Source of the DNA: Pseudothauera lacus
GTDB lineage: Bacteria > Pseudomonadota > Gammaproteobacteria > Burkholderiales > Rhodocyclaceae
Assembly (NCBI RefSeq): GCF_003034845.1
Contig: NZ_PZKC01000005.1
Coordinates: 243,163-307,162 of the forward strand
Direction: 5' to 3'
Length of the DNA stretch: 64,000 bases
In this document: positions 55,648 to 64,000 of the stretch, one piece after another
Numbering within the stretch: position 1 is the first letter of the stretch
Layout of the letters: each line of letters begins with the position of its first letter
Notes under the pieces: model-generated
The model's database searches: none
What the model was told of the DNA's origin: nothing
What the model saw: the letters and a program-made list of their open reading frames with translations, nothing else
Translations under genes and position numbers: made by a program

Positions 55648-55689
55648 GGCGTGAGTGCTCGGAGCAAAGACGCCAAGTTTAGCAAACCG

Positions 55690-55828
55690 CGGGGGCGCTT
55701 CGGGCCCCCGCGTGGGCGCTTCGGGCCCCCGCGTGGGCGCTTCGGGCCCCCGCGTGGGCGCTTCGGGCCCCCGCGTGGGCGCTTCGGGCCCCCGCGTGGG
55801 CGCTTCGGGCCCCCGCGTGGGCGCACTC
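55690..55828. repeat. Tandem array of a 21-bp GC-rich repeat
   Basis: Six copies of a 21-bp unit plus a partial seventh fill most of the 179-base gap between the lipoprotein stop and the metG start. The core is GGGCGCTTCGGGCCCCC. GCGC(T/C)-type starts recur at 55696, 55717, 55738, 55759, 55780 and 55801. The first unit (CGCGGGGGC-N7-GCCCCCGCG) is a perfect hairpin and the rest are near-perfect. Because 21 is divisible by three and the unit lacks stops, all six frames are open here; this does not indicate a gene. Confidence 0.95.
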
Positions 55829-56378
55829 AGCGCAGGGCGCGCAGCAGGATCTCGACCCGGCGGTTGGCCTCCCGTCCGGCCTGGGTGGCATTGTCGGCAA
55901 TCGGCTCGGCTTCGCCAAGGCCGTCGGCAGTCAGGCGCAGCAGGGCGATGCCGTGGCTGCGCAGGTGCTCCATGACCGCTTCGGCGCGGGCAATCGAGAG
56001 GCGCAGGTTGAACATCTCGTTGCCCATGCTGTCGGTGTGGCCGACGATGTCGATGGCTGCATCGGGGTGAGCCTGGAACACCGGCAGCAGGCGCTCCAGG
56101 GTGTCGGTCAGGCCAGGGCGCAAGGTGCTCTGTCCGATGGCGAAGCCGTCGGTGGCAGGGATGCGCACGCGCAGCACGTCCTCGTCGAGGTCTTCCACGA
56201 TGATCCCGGGGACGTTGCCAAGGGCGTTGCGCAGGGATTCGCGGGTGCTGTCCCAGCGGGCGACCGGGGCGGCGCTCTCGGTGGCGGCGGGGCTGCTGCT
56301 GGGGGCCGGCTGGGTGGCGCAGGCGGCAAGCAGCAGGCAGGCGAGGGTGAGCGTGAAGGGCAGGCGGAAGGCAGGCAT
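55827..56378 (-). CDS. OmpA-family peptidoglycan-binding lipoprotein
   Basis: A 183-residue lipoprotein. The signal peptide ends in a lipobox ([12 protein letters not shown]), giving a lipidated Cys near residue 20. A short Ser/Ala/Pro linker precedes the OmpA C-like domain (about 75-183) with [19 protein letters not shown] and [16 protein letters not shown]...[10 protein letters not shown], the diaminopimelate-binding elements. It should tether the outer membrane to the wall. It ends where the 21-bp repeat array begins and may be co-transcribed with metG through that array. Confidence 0.92.
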   Translation of the reverse strand: MPAFRLPFTLTLACLLLAACATQPAPSSSPAATESAAPVARWDSTRESLRNALGNVPGIIVEDLDEDVLRVRIPATDGFAIGQSTLRPGLTDTLERLLPVFQAHPDAAIDIVGHTDSMGNEMFNLRLSIARAEAVMEHLRSHGIALLRLTADGLGEAEPIADNATQAGREANRRVEILLRALR

Positions 56379-56597
56379 GGCGGCGGTCCGTGTGGATGAT
56401 GACAGAGGTATGGAATGGTAGCGCGAAGAGGCCTTCTCGTGTGCAGTTCGGGGTCTCGCCGGGAAGGCTTGCAGCGCGCCCCGGAGCAGCCCTGAAGACC
56501 CTGCCCGCAAAGAGGGTGAGCGCTCCGCCGCGCTCCGGTATGATGCCGCTGCAGTGGTGGCGCCAGGGTGCGCCACGCAACCGAATCGAGGACGTGC

Positions 56598-57689
56598 ATG
56601 AATCCGACTGTGGAAACCGTCAATGAGGCCCTGAAGGCTGTCGTCGACCCCAATACCGGGAAGGACTTCGTTTCCGCCCGCTGTATCCGCAACCTCGCCG
56701 TCGATGGCGGCCGGGTGAGTTTCGAGGTCGAGCTGGGCTATCCCGCCAACAGCCAGTTCGCACTCATCCGCCAGATGCTCGCCGACGCGGTGAGCACGCT
56801 CGCCGGGGTGCAGGCAGTGGAGGTGACGGTGCGCAGCAGGATCGTCGCGCATGCGGTGCAGCACGGCGTGAAGCTGCTGCCCGGGGTGAAGAACATCATC
56901 GCCGTGGCCTCCGGCAAGGGCGGCGTCGGCAAGAGCACCACCGCGGCCAACCTGGCGCTGGCGCTGGCCGCCGAAGGGGCGCGGGTGGGCATTCTCGACG
57001 CCGACATCTACGGCCCCTCGCAGCCGCAGATGCTCGGTATCGGCAACGAGCGTCCGCAGTCGCTGGACGGCAAGACCATGGAGCCGCTGCAGGCGCATGG
57101 CATCCAGGCGATGTCGATCGGTTTCCTGGTGGACCAGGAGACGCCGATGGTGTGGCGCGGGCCGATGGCCACCCAGGCGCTCAACCAGCTGCTCAAGGAA
57201 ACCAACTGGAAGGATCTCGACTATCTGGTGATCGACATGCCGCCGGGCACCGGCGACATCCAGCTCACCCTGTCGCAGAGCGTGCCGGTGACCGGCGCGG
57301 TGATCGTCACCACTCCGCAGGACATCGCCCTGCTGGATGCGCGCAAGGGCATCAAGATGTTCGAGAAGGTCGGCGTGCCGATCGTTGGCGTGGTCGAGAA
57401 CATGAGCATCCACATCTGTTCCAGGTGCGGGCACGAGGAGCACATCTTCGGTACCGGTGGCGGTCAGGCGTTGTGCACCGACTACGACATTCCCTTCCTC
57501 GGCGCCTTGCCGCTCGACCTGCAGATCCGCCAGGAGGCCGACGGCGGCACGCCCACGGTGGTGGCCGATGCCGACGGCCGCATTGCTGCGATCTACCGCG
57601 AGATCGCCCGCAAGGTAGCGGTGCGGGTGGCCGAGAAGGTCAAGGACATGAGCCACAAGTTCCCCAGCATCGTGGTGCAGAACACCTGA
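56598..57689 (+). CDS. apbC: Iron-sulfur cluster carrier protein ApbC/Mrp
   Basis: A 363-residue P-loop protein that carries and delivers Fe-S clusters. The N-terminal DUF59/MIP18-like domain spans about 5-85. The deviant Walker A is [14 protein letters not shown] (about residues 107-120). [11 protein letters not shown] follows, and the cluster-binding CxxC is in [17 protein letters not shown] 56598 follows GAGGACGTGC. In many proteobacteria this gene is adjacent to and divergent from metG; here the OmpA-like gene is inserted between them. dcd follows 133 bases downstream, also a usual neighbour. Confidence 0.96.
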   Translation: MNPTVETVNEALKAVVDPNTGKDFVSARCIRNLAVDGGRVSFEVELGYPANSQFALIRQMLADAVSTLAGVQAVEVTVRSRIVAHAVQHGVKLLPGVKNIIAVASGKGGVGKSTTAANLALALAAEGARVGILDADIYGPSQPQMLGIGNERPQSLDGKTMEPLQAHGIQAMSIGFLVDQETPMVWRGPMATQALNQLLKETNWKDLDYLVIDMPPGTGDIQLTLSQSVPVTGAVIVTTPQDIALLDARKGIKMFEKVGVPIVGVVENMSIHICSRCGHEEHIFGTGGGQALCTDYDIPFLGALPLDLQIRQEADGGTPTVVADADGRIAAIYREIARKVAVRVAEKVKDMSHKFPSIVVQNT

Positions 57690-57822
57690 GCGCCGGCGTC
57701 CGCCGGCGGCCTCGCGCACGCAGCGGACGCATTGCTTTCGATTCGGCCGGGCTTGTCCTAAACTACGCGGATTTTTCACCGCCGGCCCATCGCCGGCATG
57801 GCAGCCAAGGAACCCGCGCCCG

Positions 57823-58389
57823 ATGTCCATCAAGTCCGACAAGTGGATCCGCCGCATGGCGGAGCAGCACGGCATGATCGAGCCGTTTGCACCGGAGCTG
57901 GTGCGCAACAACGAGCACGGCAAGATCGTCTCCTACGGCACCTCGAGCTACGGCTACGACGTGCGCTGCGCCAACGAATTCAAGATCTTCACCAACATCA
58001 ACTCGACCATCGTCGACCCGAAGGATTTCGACGCGCGCAACTTCGTCGATTTCACCGGCGACGTGTGCATCATCCCGCCGAACTCCTTCGCCCTGGCGCG
58101 CACCGTCGAGTATTTCCGCATTCCGCGCAGCGTGCTCACCGTGTGTCTGGGCAAGAGCACCTATGCGCGCTGCGGCATCATCGTCAACGTCACCCCGCTG
58201 GAACCGGAATGGGAAGGTCACGTGACGCTGGAGTTCTCCAATACCACGCCGCTGCCGGCGAAGATCTACGCCAACGAGGGTGTGGCGCAGATGCTGTTCT
58301 TCGAATCGGACGAAGTGTGCGAGACCTCCTACAAGGACCGCGGCGGCAAGTACTTCGGCCAGACCGGCGTGACCCTGCCGAAGATCTGA
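57823..58389 (+). CDS. dcd: dCTP deaminase
   Basis: A 188-residue enzyme that deaminates dCTP to dUTP, the main source of dUMP for thymidylate synthesis (thyA lies 3 kb downstream). Family marks are [36 protein letters not shown] and a C-terminal [19 protein letters not shown] that closes the active site. The start [19 protein letters not shown] is standard. It lacks the extra C-terminal features of the bifunctional archaeal DCD-DUT. Confidence 0.97.
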   Translation: MSIKSDKWIRRMAEQHGMIEPFAPELVRNNEHGKIVSYGTSSYGYDVRCANEFKIFTNINSTIVDPKDFDARNFVDFTGDVCIIPPNSFALARTVEYFRIPRSVLTVCLGKSTYARCGIIVNVTPLEPEWEGHVTLEFSNTTPLPAKIYANEGVAQMLFFESDEVCETSYKDRGGKYFGQTGVTLPKI

Positions 58390-58527
58390 CGGGGCTGCGG
58401 GGCGGCAGTCATGCGGGGGCCGCTTGCCGGCCCTTCGTGCTTTTCGGCAGTCACGCGCCGGCAACCACCACACGGGTATCATGCCCACTTTCCCGGACTC
58501 CTCCGGGGCATGCAGCTGGAGAGAAGG

Positions 58528-60780
58528 ATGCGCTTCCATTTTCCGGTCATCATCATCGATGAGGACTTCCGCTCCGAGAACACCTCGGGCCTGGGTATCC
58601 GCGCGCTGGCCAAGGCCATCGAGGAGGAGGGCATCGAGGTGCTGGGGGTCACCAGCTATGGCGACCTGACCTCCTTCGCCCAGCAGCAGAGCCGCGGCTC
58701 GGCCTTCATCCTGTCGATCGACGATGAGGAATTCTCCTCGTCCGAAGCGTCCGACAAGGCCATCGCCGGGCTGCGCGCCTTCGTCGAGGAAATCCGCTTC
58801 CGCAACGCCGACATCCCGATCTTCCTGTACGGCGAGACGCGCACCAGCCGGCACATCCCCAACGACGTGCTGCGCGAGATGCACGGCTTCATCCACATGT
58901 TCGAGGACACTCCGGAGTTCATCGCGCGCTATGTGGTGCGGGAGGCCAAGAACTACCTCGATTCGCTGGCGCCGCCCTTCTTCCGCGCGCTCACCCACTA
59001 TGCCGCCGACGGCTCCTACTCCTGGCACTGCCCGGGGCACTCGGGCGGGGTGGCCTTCCTGAAGAGCCCGGTGGGGCAGATGTTCCACCAGTTCTTCGGC
59101 GAGAACATGCTGCGCGCCGACGTCTGCAACGCGGTGGAAGAACTCGGCCAGCTGCTCGACCACACCGGTCCGGTGGCGGCCTCCGAGCGCAACGCCGCGC
59201 GCATCTTCAACTGCGACCACCTGTACTTCGTCACCAACGGCACCTCGACCTCCAACAAGATGGTCTGGCACACCACCGTGGCGCCGGGCGACATCGTGGT
59301 GGTGGACCGCAACTGCCACAAGTCCATCCTCCACTCCATCATCATGACCGGTGCGGTGCCGGTGTTCCTCACCCCCACCCGCAACCACTACGGCATCATC
59401 GGGCCGATCCCGCTCGCCGAGTTCTCCATGGAGAACATCCGCAAGAAGATCGAGGCCAATCCGTTTGCCAACGGCTCCGCGGGCAAGAAGCCGCGCATCC
59501 TGACCATCACCCAGTCCACCTACGACGGCGTGCTGTACAACGTCGAGGCGATCAAGGACCTGCTCGACGGCCAGATCGACACCCTGCATTTCGACGAGGC
59601 CTGGCTGCCGCACGCGGCCTTCCACGACTTCTACGGCGACTACCACGCCATCGGCGCGGACCGTCCGCGTTGCCGCGAGTCCATGGTGTTCTCCACCCAG
59701 TCCACCCACAAGCTGCTGGCCGGCCTCAGCCAGGCCTCGCAGATCCTCGTGCAGGACTCCGAGACCCGCAAGCTGGACCGCGACATCTTCAATGAAGCCT
59801 ACCTGATGCACACCTCCACCAGCCCGCAGTACGCGATCATCGCCTCGTGCGACGTCGCCGCGGCGATGATGGAGCCGCCGGGCGGCCCCGCGCTGGTCGA
59901 GGAGTCGCTCGCCGAGGCGGTCGAGTTCCGCCGCGCGATGCGCAAGGTGGAGGCCGATTTCGGCACCGACGACTGGTGGTTCAAGGTTTGGGGGCCGGAA
60001 TACCTCGCCGAGGAAGGCATGGGCACCCGCGAGGACTGGATGCTGAAGGCCGGCGAGCGCTGGCACGGCTTCGGCGATCTGGCCGAAGGCTTCAACATGC
60101 TCGATCCGATCAAGGCCACGGTGATCACCCCGGGGCTGGACGTGGATGGCGACTTCGCCGATTCCGGCATCCCCGCGGGCATCCTCACGCGCTATCTCGC
60201 CGAGCACGGCATCATCGTCGAGAAGACCGGGCTGTACTCCTTCTTCATCATGTTTACCATCGGCATCACCAAGGGGCGCTGGAACACCCTGGTGACCGAG
60301 CTGCAGCAGTTCAAGGACGACTACGACCGCAACCAGCCGCTGTGGCGCGTGATGCCGGAGTTCATCGCCAAGCATCCGCGCTACGAGAAGGTCGGCCTGA
60401 AGGACCTGTGCGCGCAGATCCACAGCTTCTACAAGGCGCACGACGTGGCGCGCCTGACCACCGAGATGTACCTGTCGGACATGGTGCCGGCGATGAAGCC
60501 GACCGACGCCTTCGCCAAGATGGCGCATCGCGAGATCGAACGCGTGGCGATCGACGAACTGGAAGGCCGGGTCACCGCGATGCTGGTCACCCCCTATCCG
60601 CCGGGCATCCCGCTGCTGATCCCGGGCGAGCGCTTCAATGCGACGATCTGCCGCTACCTGCAGTTCGCGCGCGACTTCAACGCTGCCTTCCCCGGCTTCG
60701 AGACCGACATCCACGGGCTGGTGCGCGAGGAGCGCGGCGGGCAGGTCAGCTACTACGTCGACTGCGTGCGCCAGGACTGA
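58528..60780 (+). CDS. Orn/Lys/Arg decarboxylase, fold-type I PLP enzyme
   Basis: A 750-residue decarboxylase of the AdiA/LdcI/SpeC-F family. The N-terminal wing domain (about 1-130) resembles a receiver (FPVIIIDEDFRSENTSGLGI). The PLP domain has WHCPGHSGGVAFLKSP, FVTNGTSTSNKMV, and the PLP lysine in STQSTHKLLAGLSQAS (about residue 397). The C-terminal domain ends at YYVDCVRQD. The substrate (arginine, lysine or ornithine) cannot be decided by eye. ATG 58528 has GGAG six bases upstream, better than ATG 58510. Likely role: polyamine or agmatine supply, or acid stress. Confidence 0.93.
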   Translation: MRFHFPVIIIDEDFRSENTSGLGIRALAKAIEEEGIEVLGVTSYGDLTSFAQQQSRGSAFILSIDDEEFSSSEASDKAIAGLRAFVEEIRFRNADIPIFLYGETRTSRHIPNDVLREMHGFIHMFEDTPEFIARYVVREAKNYLDSLAPPFFRALTHYAADGSYSWHCPGHSGGVAFLKSPVGQMFHQFFGENMLRADVCNAVEELGQLLDHTGPVAASERNAARIFNCDHLYFVTNGTSTSNKMVWHTTVAPGDIVVVDRNCHKSILHSIIMTGAVPVFLTPTRNHYGIIGPIPLAEFSMENIRKKIEANPFANGSAGKKPRILTITQSTYDGVLYNVEAIKDLLDGQIDTLHFDEAWLPHAAFHDFYGDYHAIGADRPRCRESMVFSTQSTHKLLAGLSQASQILVQDSETRKLDRDIFNEAYLMHTSTSPQYAIIASCDVAAAMMEPPGGPALVEESLAEAVEFRRAMRKVEADFGTDDWWFKVWGPEYLAEEGMGTREDWMLKAGERWHGFGDLAEGFNMLDPIKATVITPGLDVDGDFADSGIPAGILTRYLAEHGIIVEKTGLYSFFIMFTIGITKGRWNTLVTELQQFKDDYDRNQPLWRVMPEFIAKHPRYEKVGLKDLCAQIHSFYKAHDVARLTTEMYLSDMVPAMKPTDAFAKMAHREIERVAIDELEGRVTAMLVTPYPPGIPLLIPGERFNATICRYLQFARDFNAAFPGFETDIHGLVREERGGQVSYYVDCVRQD

Positions 60781-60812
60781 GAATGCGCGAGTGAATCTGC
60801 TGCGCTGTCGAG

Positions 60813-60837
60813 CAAGGGCCGCCGCGTGCGGCCCTTG
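60813..60837. terminator. Hairpin between the convergent decarboxylase and folA genes
   Basis: CAAGGGCCGC (60813-60822) pairs perfectly with 60828-60837 over a 5-base loop and abuts the folA stop. There is no U-tract on either side, so intrinsic termination would be weak. Confidence 0.55.
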
Positions 60838-61350
60838 TCACTGCTGCGGGCTGCGCAGGCGGCGGTAGGTGACGAAGTCGAAATCGAATTCGTTGTCGGC
60901 ATCGGCCTGCCGCGACTCGCGCGCCAGTTCCTCGAACTGCACGCGGTCGAAAGCCGGGAAGTAGGCGTCGCCGTCCACGTCGGCCCACACTTCGGTGAGC
61001 ATCACGGTATCGGCCTGATCGATCAACTGGCGGTAGAGCTCGGCACCACCGATCACAAACACCTTTTCCGCGCCCGCCGCCGCAGCCAGCGCGGCTGCCG
61101 GGCTGGCATGGACCTCGGCGCCGGTGGCCTGCCAGCCAGACCTGCGGGTGAGCACCATGTTGCGTCGGCCGGGAAGCGGTCGGCCGAGCGACTCCCAGGT
61201 CTTGCGTCCCATCAGGATCGGATGTCCGGTGGTCGCCGCCTTGAAATGAGCCAGATCGGCCTTCAGTCGCCACGGCAGGGTGTTCTCGCGGCCGATCACG
61301 CCGTTGCGCGCCACCGCGGCGATCAGGATCAGCTCCGGACGTGCGCTCAT
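60838..61350 (-). CDS. folA: Dihydrofolate reductase
   Basis: A 170-residue enzyme that reduces dihydrofolate to tetrahydrofolate with NADPH. Marks are [20 protein letters not shown] (substrate and cofactor loop, catalytic acidic residue in [20 protein letters not shown] region), [14 protein letters not shown] and [12 protein letters not shown]. The start at 61350 overlaps the thyA stop by ATGA, so the two enzymes of the thymidylate cycle are made together. Confidence 0.97.
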   Translation of the reverse strand: MSARPELILIAAVARNGVIGRENTLPWRLKADLAHFKAATTGHPILMGRKTWESLGRPLPGRRNMVLTRRSGWQATGAEVHASPAAALAAAAGAEKVFVIGGAELYRQLIDQADTVMLTEVWADVDGDAYFPAFDRVQFEELARESRQADADNEFDFDFVTYRRLRSPQQ

Positions 61351-62141
61351 ACCGCCACCTCGGCCTTGATGTGCGGATGCGGATCGTAGCCTTCGAGGGT
61401 GAAGTCCTCGAAGCGGAAGGCGAAGAGGTCGGTGACCTCCGGGTTCAGTCGCATCGTCGGCAGCGGGCGCAGTTCGCGGCTGAGCTGCAGGCGCGCCTGA
61501 TCGAGGTGGTTGGTATACAGATGGCAGTCGCCGCCGGTCCACACGAAGTCGCCGGGGCGGTAGCCGCATACCTGCGCCACCATCAGGGTGAACAACGCAT
61601 ATGAGGCGATGTTGAACGGCACGCCAAGGAAGATGTCGGCGCTGCGCTGATAGAGCTGGCAGGACAGCCTGCCGTCGGCAACGTAGAACTGGAACAGCGC
61701 ATGGCAGGGCGGCAGGGCCATCCTGTCGACTTCGCCCGGATTCCACGCCGAGACCAGATGGCGGCGGGAGTCGGGATTGTTCTTGAGACCGTCGACGAGC
61801 CTGGCGACCTGATCCACGGTACGGCCGTCGGCCGCCTCCCAGCGCCGCCACTGCTTGCCATACACCGGGCCGAGCTCGCCGTTCTCGTCGGCCCACTCGT
61901 CCCAGATCGACACGCCATTGTCCTTGAGGTAGCGGATGTTGGTGTCGCCGCGCAGAAACCACAGCAATTCGTGGATGATCGAGCGCGTGTGGAGCTTCTT
62001 GGTGGTCAGCAGCGGGAAGCCTTCGGCGAGATCGAAACGCATCTGCCAGCCGAAGACCGACAGTGTCCCGGTGCCGGTGCGGTCGGCCTTGCGGTGGCCG
62101 TTCTCAAGCACATGCCGCATGAGTTCGTGATACTGGCGCAT
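61347..62141 (-). CDS. thyA: Thymidylate synthase
   Basis: A 264-residue ThyA enzyme (E. coli length) that methylates dUMP with methylene-tetrahydrofolate, yielding dihydrofolate for FolA. The catalytic Cys is in [12 protein letters not shown] and the dUMP-binding segments are [21 protein letters not shown] and [26 protein letters not shown] lies near the N-terminus. ATG 62141 is preceded by GGACGG. It is divergent from the PilZ-like gene. Confidence 0.97.
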   Translation of the reverse strand: MRQYHELMRHVLENGHRKADRTGTGTLSVFGWQMRFDLAEGFPLLTTKKLHTRSIIHELLWFLRGDTNIRYLKDNGVSIWDEWADENGELGPVYGKQWRRWEAADGRTVDQVARLVDGLKNNPDSRRHLVSAWNPGEVDRMALPPCHALFQFYVADGRLSCQLYQRSADIFLGVPFNIASYALFTLMVAQVCGYRPGDFVWTGGDCHLYTNHLDQARLQLSRELRPLPTMRLNPEVTDLFAFRFEDFTLEGYDPHPHIKAEVAV

Positions 62142-62273
62142 GAATACCGTCCTTCTGTTTGAGGAGATGATTCTAGCTCGTCGGCGCTGTGCTAACCTGA
62201 ACGGATTGAATGAAGCTGCATGCTTGCATAGATGCCGAGGATGCCCCCGCAGAAACCGAAGATGGAGAAACGC

Positions 62274-63677
62274 ATGTCCCCGCCCGAGCTCGTTTCCGCC
62301 CCGCGCGTCACGGCCGTCGCCGCGCATGCGGGGGTGGCGGGCGTGGATAGTGGCGCGACCATCGCCACCCTGCTGACGATGACGGCCGCCGTGCGCGCGC
62401 TGCAGGGCGAGGGGGGGATGGCGTCGGGGGCGCGGTTCGCGCAGCTGGTCGACATTGAGGGCCAGGCTGCCAGGCTGCTTGCCGATGCGCTCTCCTGCGC
62501 CGCCGGGATTCCCGCGCACGGCGTCGCCGGGTGGGCGCGCCTGGCCGATGGTGCGCGCGAATTCTATGGCGCGCTGGTCGAGGCCCATGCCCGCCTGAGC
62601 GGACTCGCCGGTGTCGTTGACGATGCCGTGGACGAAGCCCTTCCCGCGCTTGCCGGGGCGGCGGCGCAGCGCGTGAAATGGGAACTGCTGTCCTGCGGTG
62701 CAGCCCATCGCCATCTGTGGCTGTGGCTGGGAGCAGCCTATCTGGCCGCCGGCGAGCGTTTTGGCGGCGCTGTCGAGCGTGAGTACCTGCGCGCCATCGC
62801 CTATCACAGCGCCGCCTTCGATCAGATCGGACGCAGCGCCCTTGCTGCTGCCGACCTGCTGGTCGCGCAGGGGCTGAGCCGCCTGCAACTGCGCCCCCTG
62901 GATCTGGGCGACGCGCTCTATCAGGTCACCCCCTCCTCATGGGAGCCGCCGCGGCGCATGCTCGCGGCGGCGGGCGATTACGACGGCCATTTCTACTTCG
63001 TCGCCCGCGGTGCCGCCGACATGTTTGCCGGGCTCGCCCTGCAGCTTGCCCGCGGGCAGCTTCCGGAGGCTGTTGCCACGCTGTCGCCAGAGGCCCGTCT
63101 GGCGTTGCCTCTGGCCTGCCAGCATCTGCTGCGCCAGTGGGGCGATGCGCCGCCGCAGCGGCGCTTTCGCCGTCATCTGCTCGATGGCCGCCTGGCCGCG
63201 GTCAGCGGCTTCGCAGCACTGCGCCGGCAGATCGAAGGCGGCGGAGTGCTGCCGCCAGCCGAATGGCTGATGCACGACGTCAGTCGCGGCGGAATCGGCG
63301 CGCTGGTCCCCGGAGAAGCGGCAGAGGCGGTCGAGGTCGGCGATCTCGTCGGGCTGCGCGCCGCCGATGGCGACGGCTGGCACCTCGGTATCGTGCGCCG
63401 CAAGCGCTTTGATGGCATGGCCCCCCGGCTGGGTGTGGAAACCTTGTCACAGAAACCGCGTGCGGTGACCGCCAACGATGGTCAGCAGACCTTCGATGCG
63501 CTGCTCTGCGACCCCGTGCGCAAGGGCGAAGCCGTGCGCGTGCTGGCGCCAGAGGCGACACTGCAGGCCGGGGTGACCCTGTTCATCCATGGAGAGGGCG
63601 CCGTGCATGCCCTCAAGCCGCTCGATGCAACCCAGGGTGGGCGCGACTTCGACCTGCGTGTCTACCAGGTGCTGTAG
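62274..63677 (+). CDS. Large PilZ-like protein, putative c-di-GMP effector
   Basis: A 467-residue cytoplasmic protein, mainly helical in the first 290 residues with no recognised domain. The C-terminal part has, in PilZ order, RRFRR (RxxxR, about 296-300) and, about 38 residues later, [12 protein letters not shown] (DxSxxG). A beta segment [12 protein letters not shown] follows. Both c-di-GMP contact motifs are therefore present, although I cannot confirm the fold. GGAGAA four bases before ATG 62274 sets the start; ATGs at 62262 and 62232 are alternatives. It is the last gene before the rRNA promoter. Confidence 0.7.
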   Translation: MSPPELVSAPRVTAVAAHAGVAGVDSGATIATLLTMTAAVRALQGEGGMASGARFAQLVDIEGQAARLLADALSCAAGIPAHGVAGWARLADGAREFYGALVEAHARLSGLAGVVDDAVDEALPALAGAAAQRVKWELLSCGAAHRHLWLWLGAAYLAAGERFGGAVEREYLRAIAYHSAAFDQIGRSALAAADLLVAQGLSRLQLRPLDLGDALYQVTPSSWEPPRRMLAAAGDYDGHFYFVARGAADMFAGLALQLARGQLPEAVATLSPEARLALPLACQHLLRQWGDAPPQRRFRRHLLDGRLAAVSGFAALRRQIEGGGVLPPAEWLMHDVSRGGIGALVPGEAAEAVEVGDLVGLRAADGDGWHLGIVRRKRFDGMAPRLGVETLSQKPRAVTANDGQQTFDALLCDPVRKGEAVRVLAPEATLQAGVTLFIHGEGAVHALKPLDATQGGRDFDLRVYQVL

Positions 63678-63692
63678 GACTGGCGACCCGAA

Positions 63693-63718
63693 AACAGGGG
63701 CTTTTGAATTTCCCTGTT
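63693..63718. other. Inverted repeat overlapping the rRNA -35 box
   Basis: AACAGGG (63693-63699) and CCCTGTT (63712-63718) form a 7-bp inverted repeat with a 12-base AT-rich loop. It starts 16 bases after the PilZ-like stop. It could be that gene's terminator hairpin or an operator; its end overlaps the first two bases of the -35 hexamer. Confidence 0.5.
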
Positions 63719-63744
63719 GACACCCCTGATCGAGTGTCTATAAT
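63717..63744 (+). promoter_or_regulatory. rRNA operon promoter
   Basis: Consensus -35 TTGACA (63717-63722) and consensus -10 TATAAT (63739-63744) separated by 16 bases. The discriminator that follows (TCGCCCCTC) is GC-rich, the hallmark of stringently controlled rRNA promoters. This is the best promoter in the window. Confidence 0.92.
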
Positions 63745-64000
63745 TCGCCCCTCTTCAGCGCCGAGCGGTGTTTTCCGGCAAGTCCGGAAACGGGCTCGGA
63801 GCGGCGAAGGGCGGTACTTTCAGCGGTTTTGCGGTTTGAGAATTTGCTGAGGGGGGGTTGACGAAGTGGTTGTGTTGCTTCAAAATCTCGCTTCTTCGCT
63901 GCTTGAGCAGCAGATCTTTAAAAACTTGAACAACCGATAAGTGTGGGTGCTTGGTTGTTGTGACCGCAAGCTGCCTTCGGGCAGTGGATTCACAATGATT
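63745..64000 (+). other. rRNA operon leader (16S gene lies beyond the window)
   Basis: No protein gene is present. The leader has a boxA-like GATCTTTAAAAAC (63913-63925), the conserved AACCGATAAGTGTGGG stretch of betaproteobacterial 16S leaders, and a small CUGCC-UUCG-GGCAG hairpin (63971-63984). These features mark the antitermination and RNase III processing region upstream of 16S rRNA, whose mature start is not reached. Confidence 0.85.

Noticed and set aside
55629..55975. Arg/Gly/Pro repeat peptides readable in every frame across the 21-bp array
   Set aside because: The unit length is a multiple of three and contains no stop codon, so open frames are automatic. No start or ribosome-binding site supports translation.
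57763..60714. A minus-strand open frame of about 980 codons opposite dcd and the decarboxylase
   Set aside because: Antisense shadow; His/Gly/Val-rich composition and no domain signature.

Overview
The window is a high-GC chromosomal segment of a betaproteobacterium. The best fit is the Rhodocyclales (Thauera/Azoarcus-like). This rests on gene content and order and on the style of the rRNA leader; no database comparison was possible. Almost all of it is ordinary chromosome. I see no insertion sequence, prophage, CRISPR array or tRNA gene.

Layout. Bases 1-6000 hold the end of a molybdopterin-binding-domain gene, a YgjP-type metallopeptidase, gloA, an HD-GYP response regulator, tsaD, plsY, folB and an H-NS-like protein. 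From 12486 down to 5538 runs a minus-strand operon leuS-lptE-holA-proA-xerD-ybaK. A 108-residue orphan gene, uvrD (with a striking palindromic operator upstream) and an orphan ParA-like ATPase follow. Bases 16396-33663 are a complete, tightly overlapping minus-strand MSHA-type IV pilus locus: mshI, a PilN-like gene, J, K, L, M, N, E, G, B, A, C, D, O, P, Q. Bases 34126-45156 (plus strand) carry maeB, a quinone oxidoreductase, a small secreted protein, a protein built of five TM-helix repeats, a membrane-anchored propeller protein and dnaE.

Bases 45147-53326 (minus strand) form a signalling cluster. In transcription order it is a SulP transporter, acylphosphatase, OmpR-type response regulator, methyltransferase-like protein, small unknown protein, histidine kinase and a hemerythrin-PAS-GGDEF-EAL protein. 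Then come metG, a 21-bp tandem-repeat array, an OmpA-like lipoprotein, apbC/mrp, dcd, a basic amino-acid decarboxylase, folA/thyA and a PilZ-like protein. The window ends inside the leader of an rRNA operon, with a near-consensus promoter at 63717-63744.

How the parts may connect. Several genes concern cyclic di-GMP: the HD-GYP regulator, the hemerythrin-GGDEF-EAL protein, a PilZ-like protein, and MshE, whose N-terminus has two intact copies of the MshEN c-di-GMP-binding motif. A plausible but untested reading is that c-di-GMP controls the MSHA pilus here. The most interesting unexplained items are the candidate operators at 13173-13254 and 50627-50667, the GC-rich repeat array before metG, the five-repeat membrane protein, the composite MshQ, and the RNA hairpins around the pilin genes.
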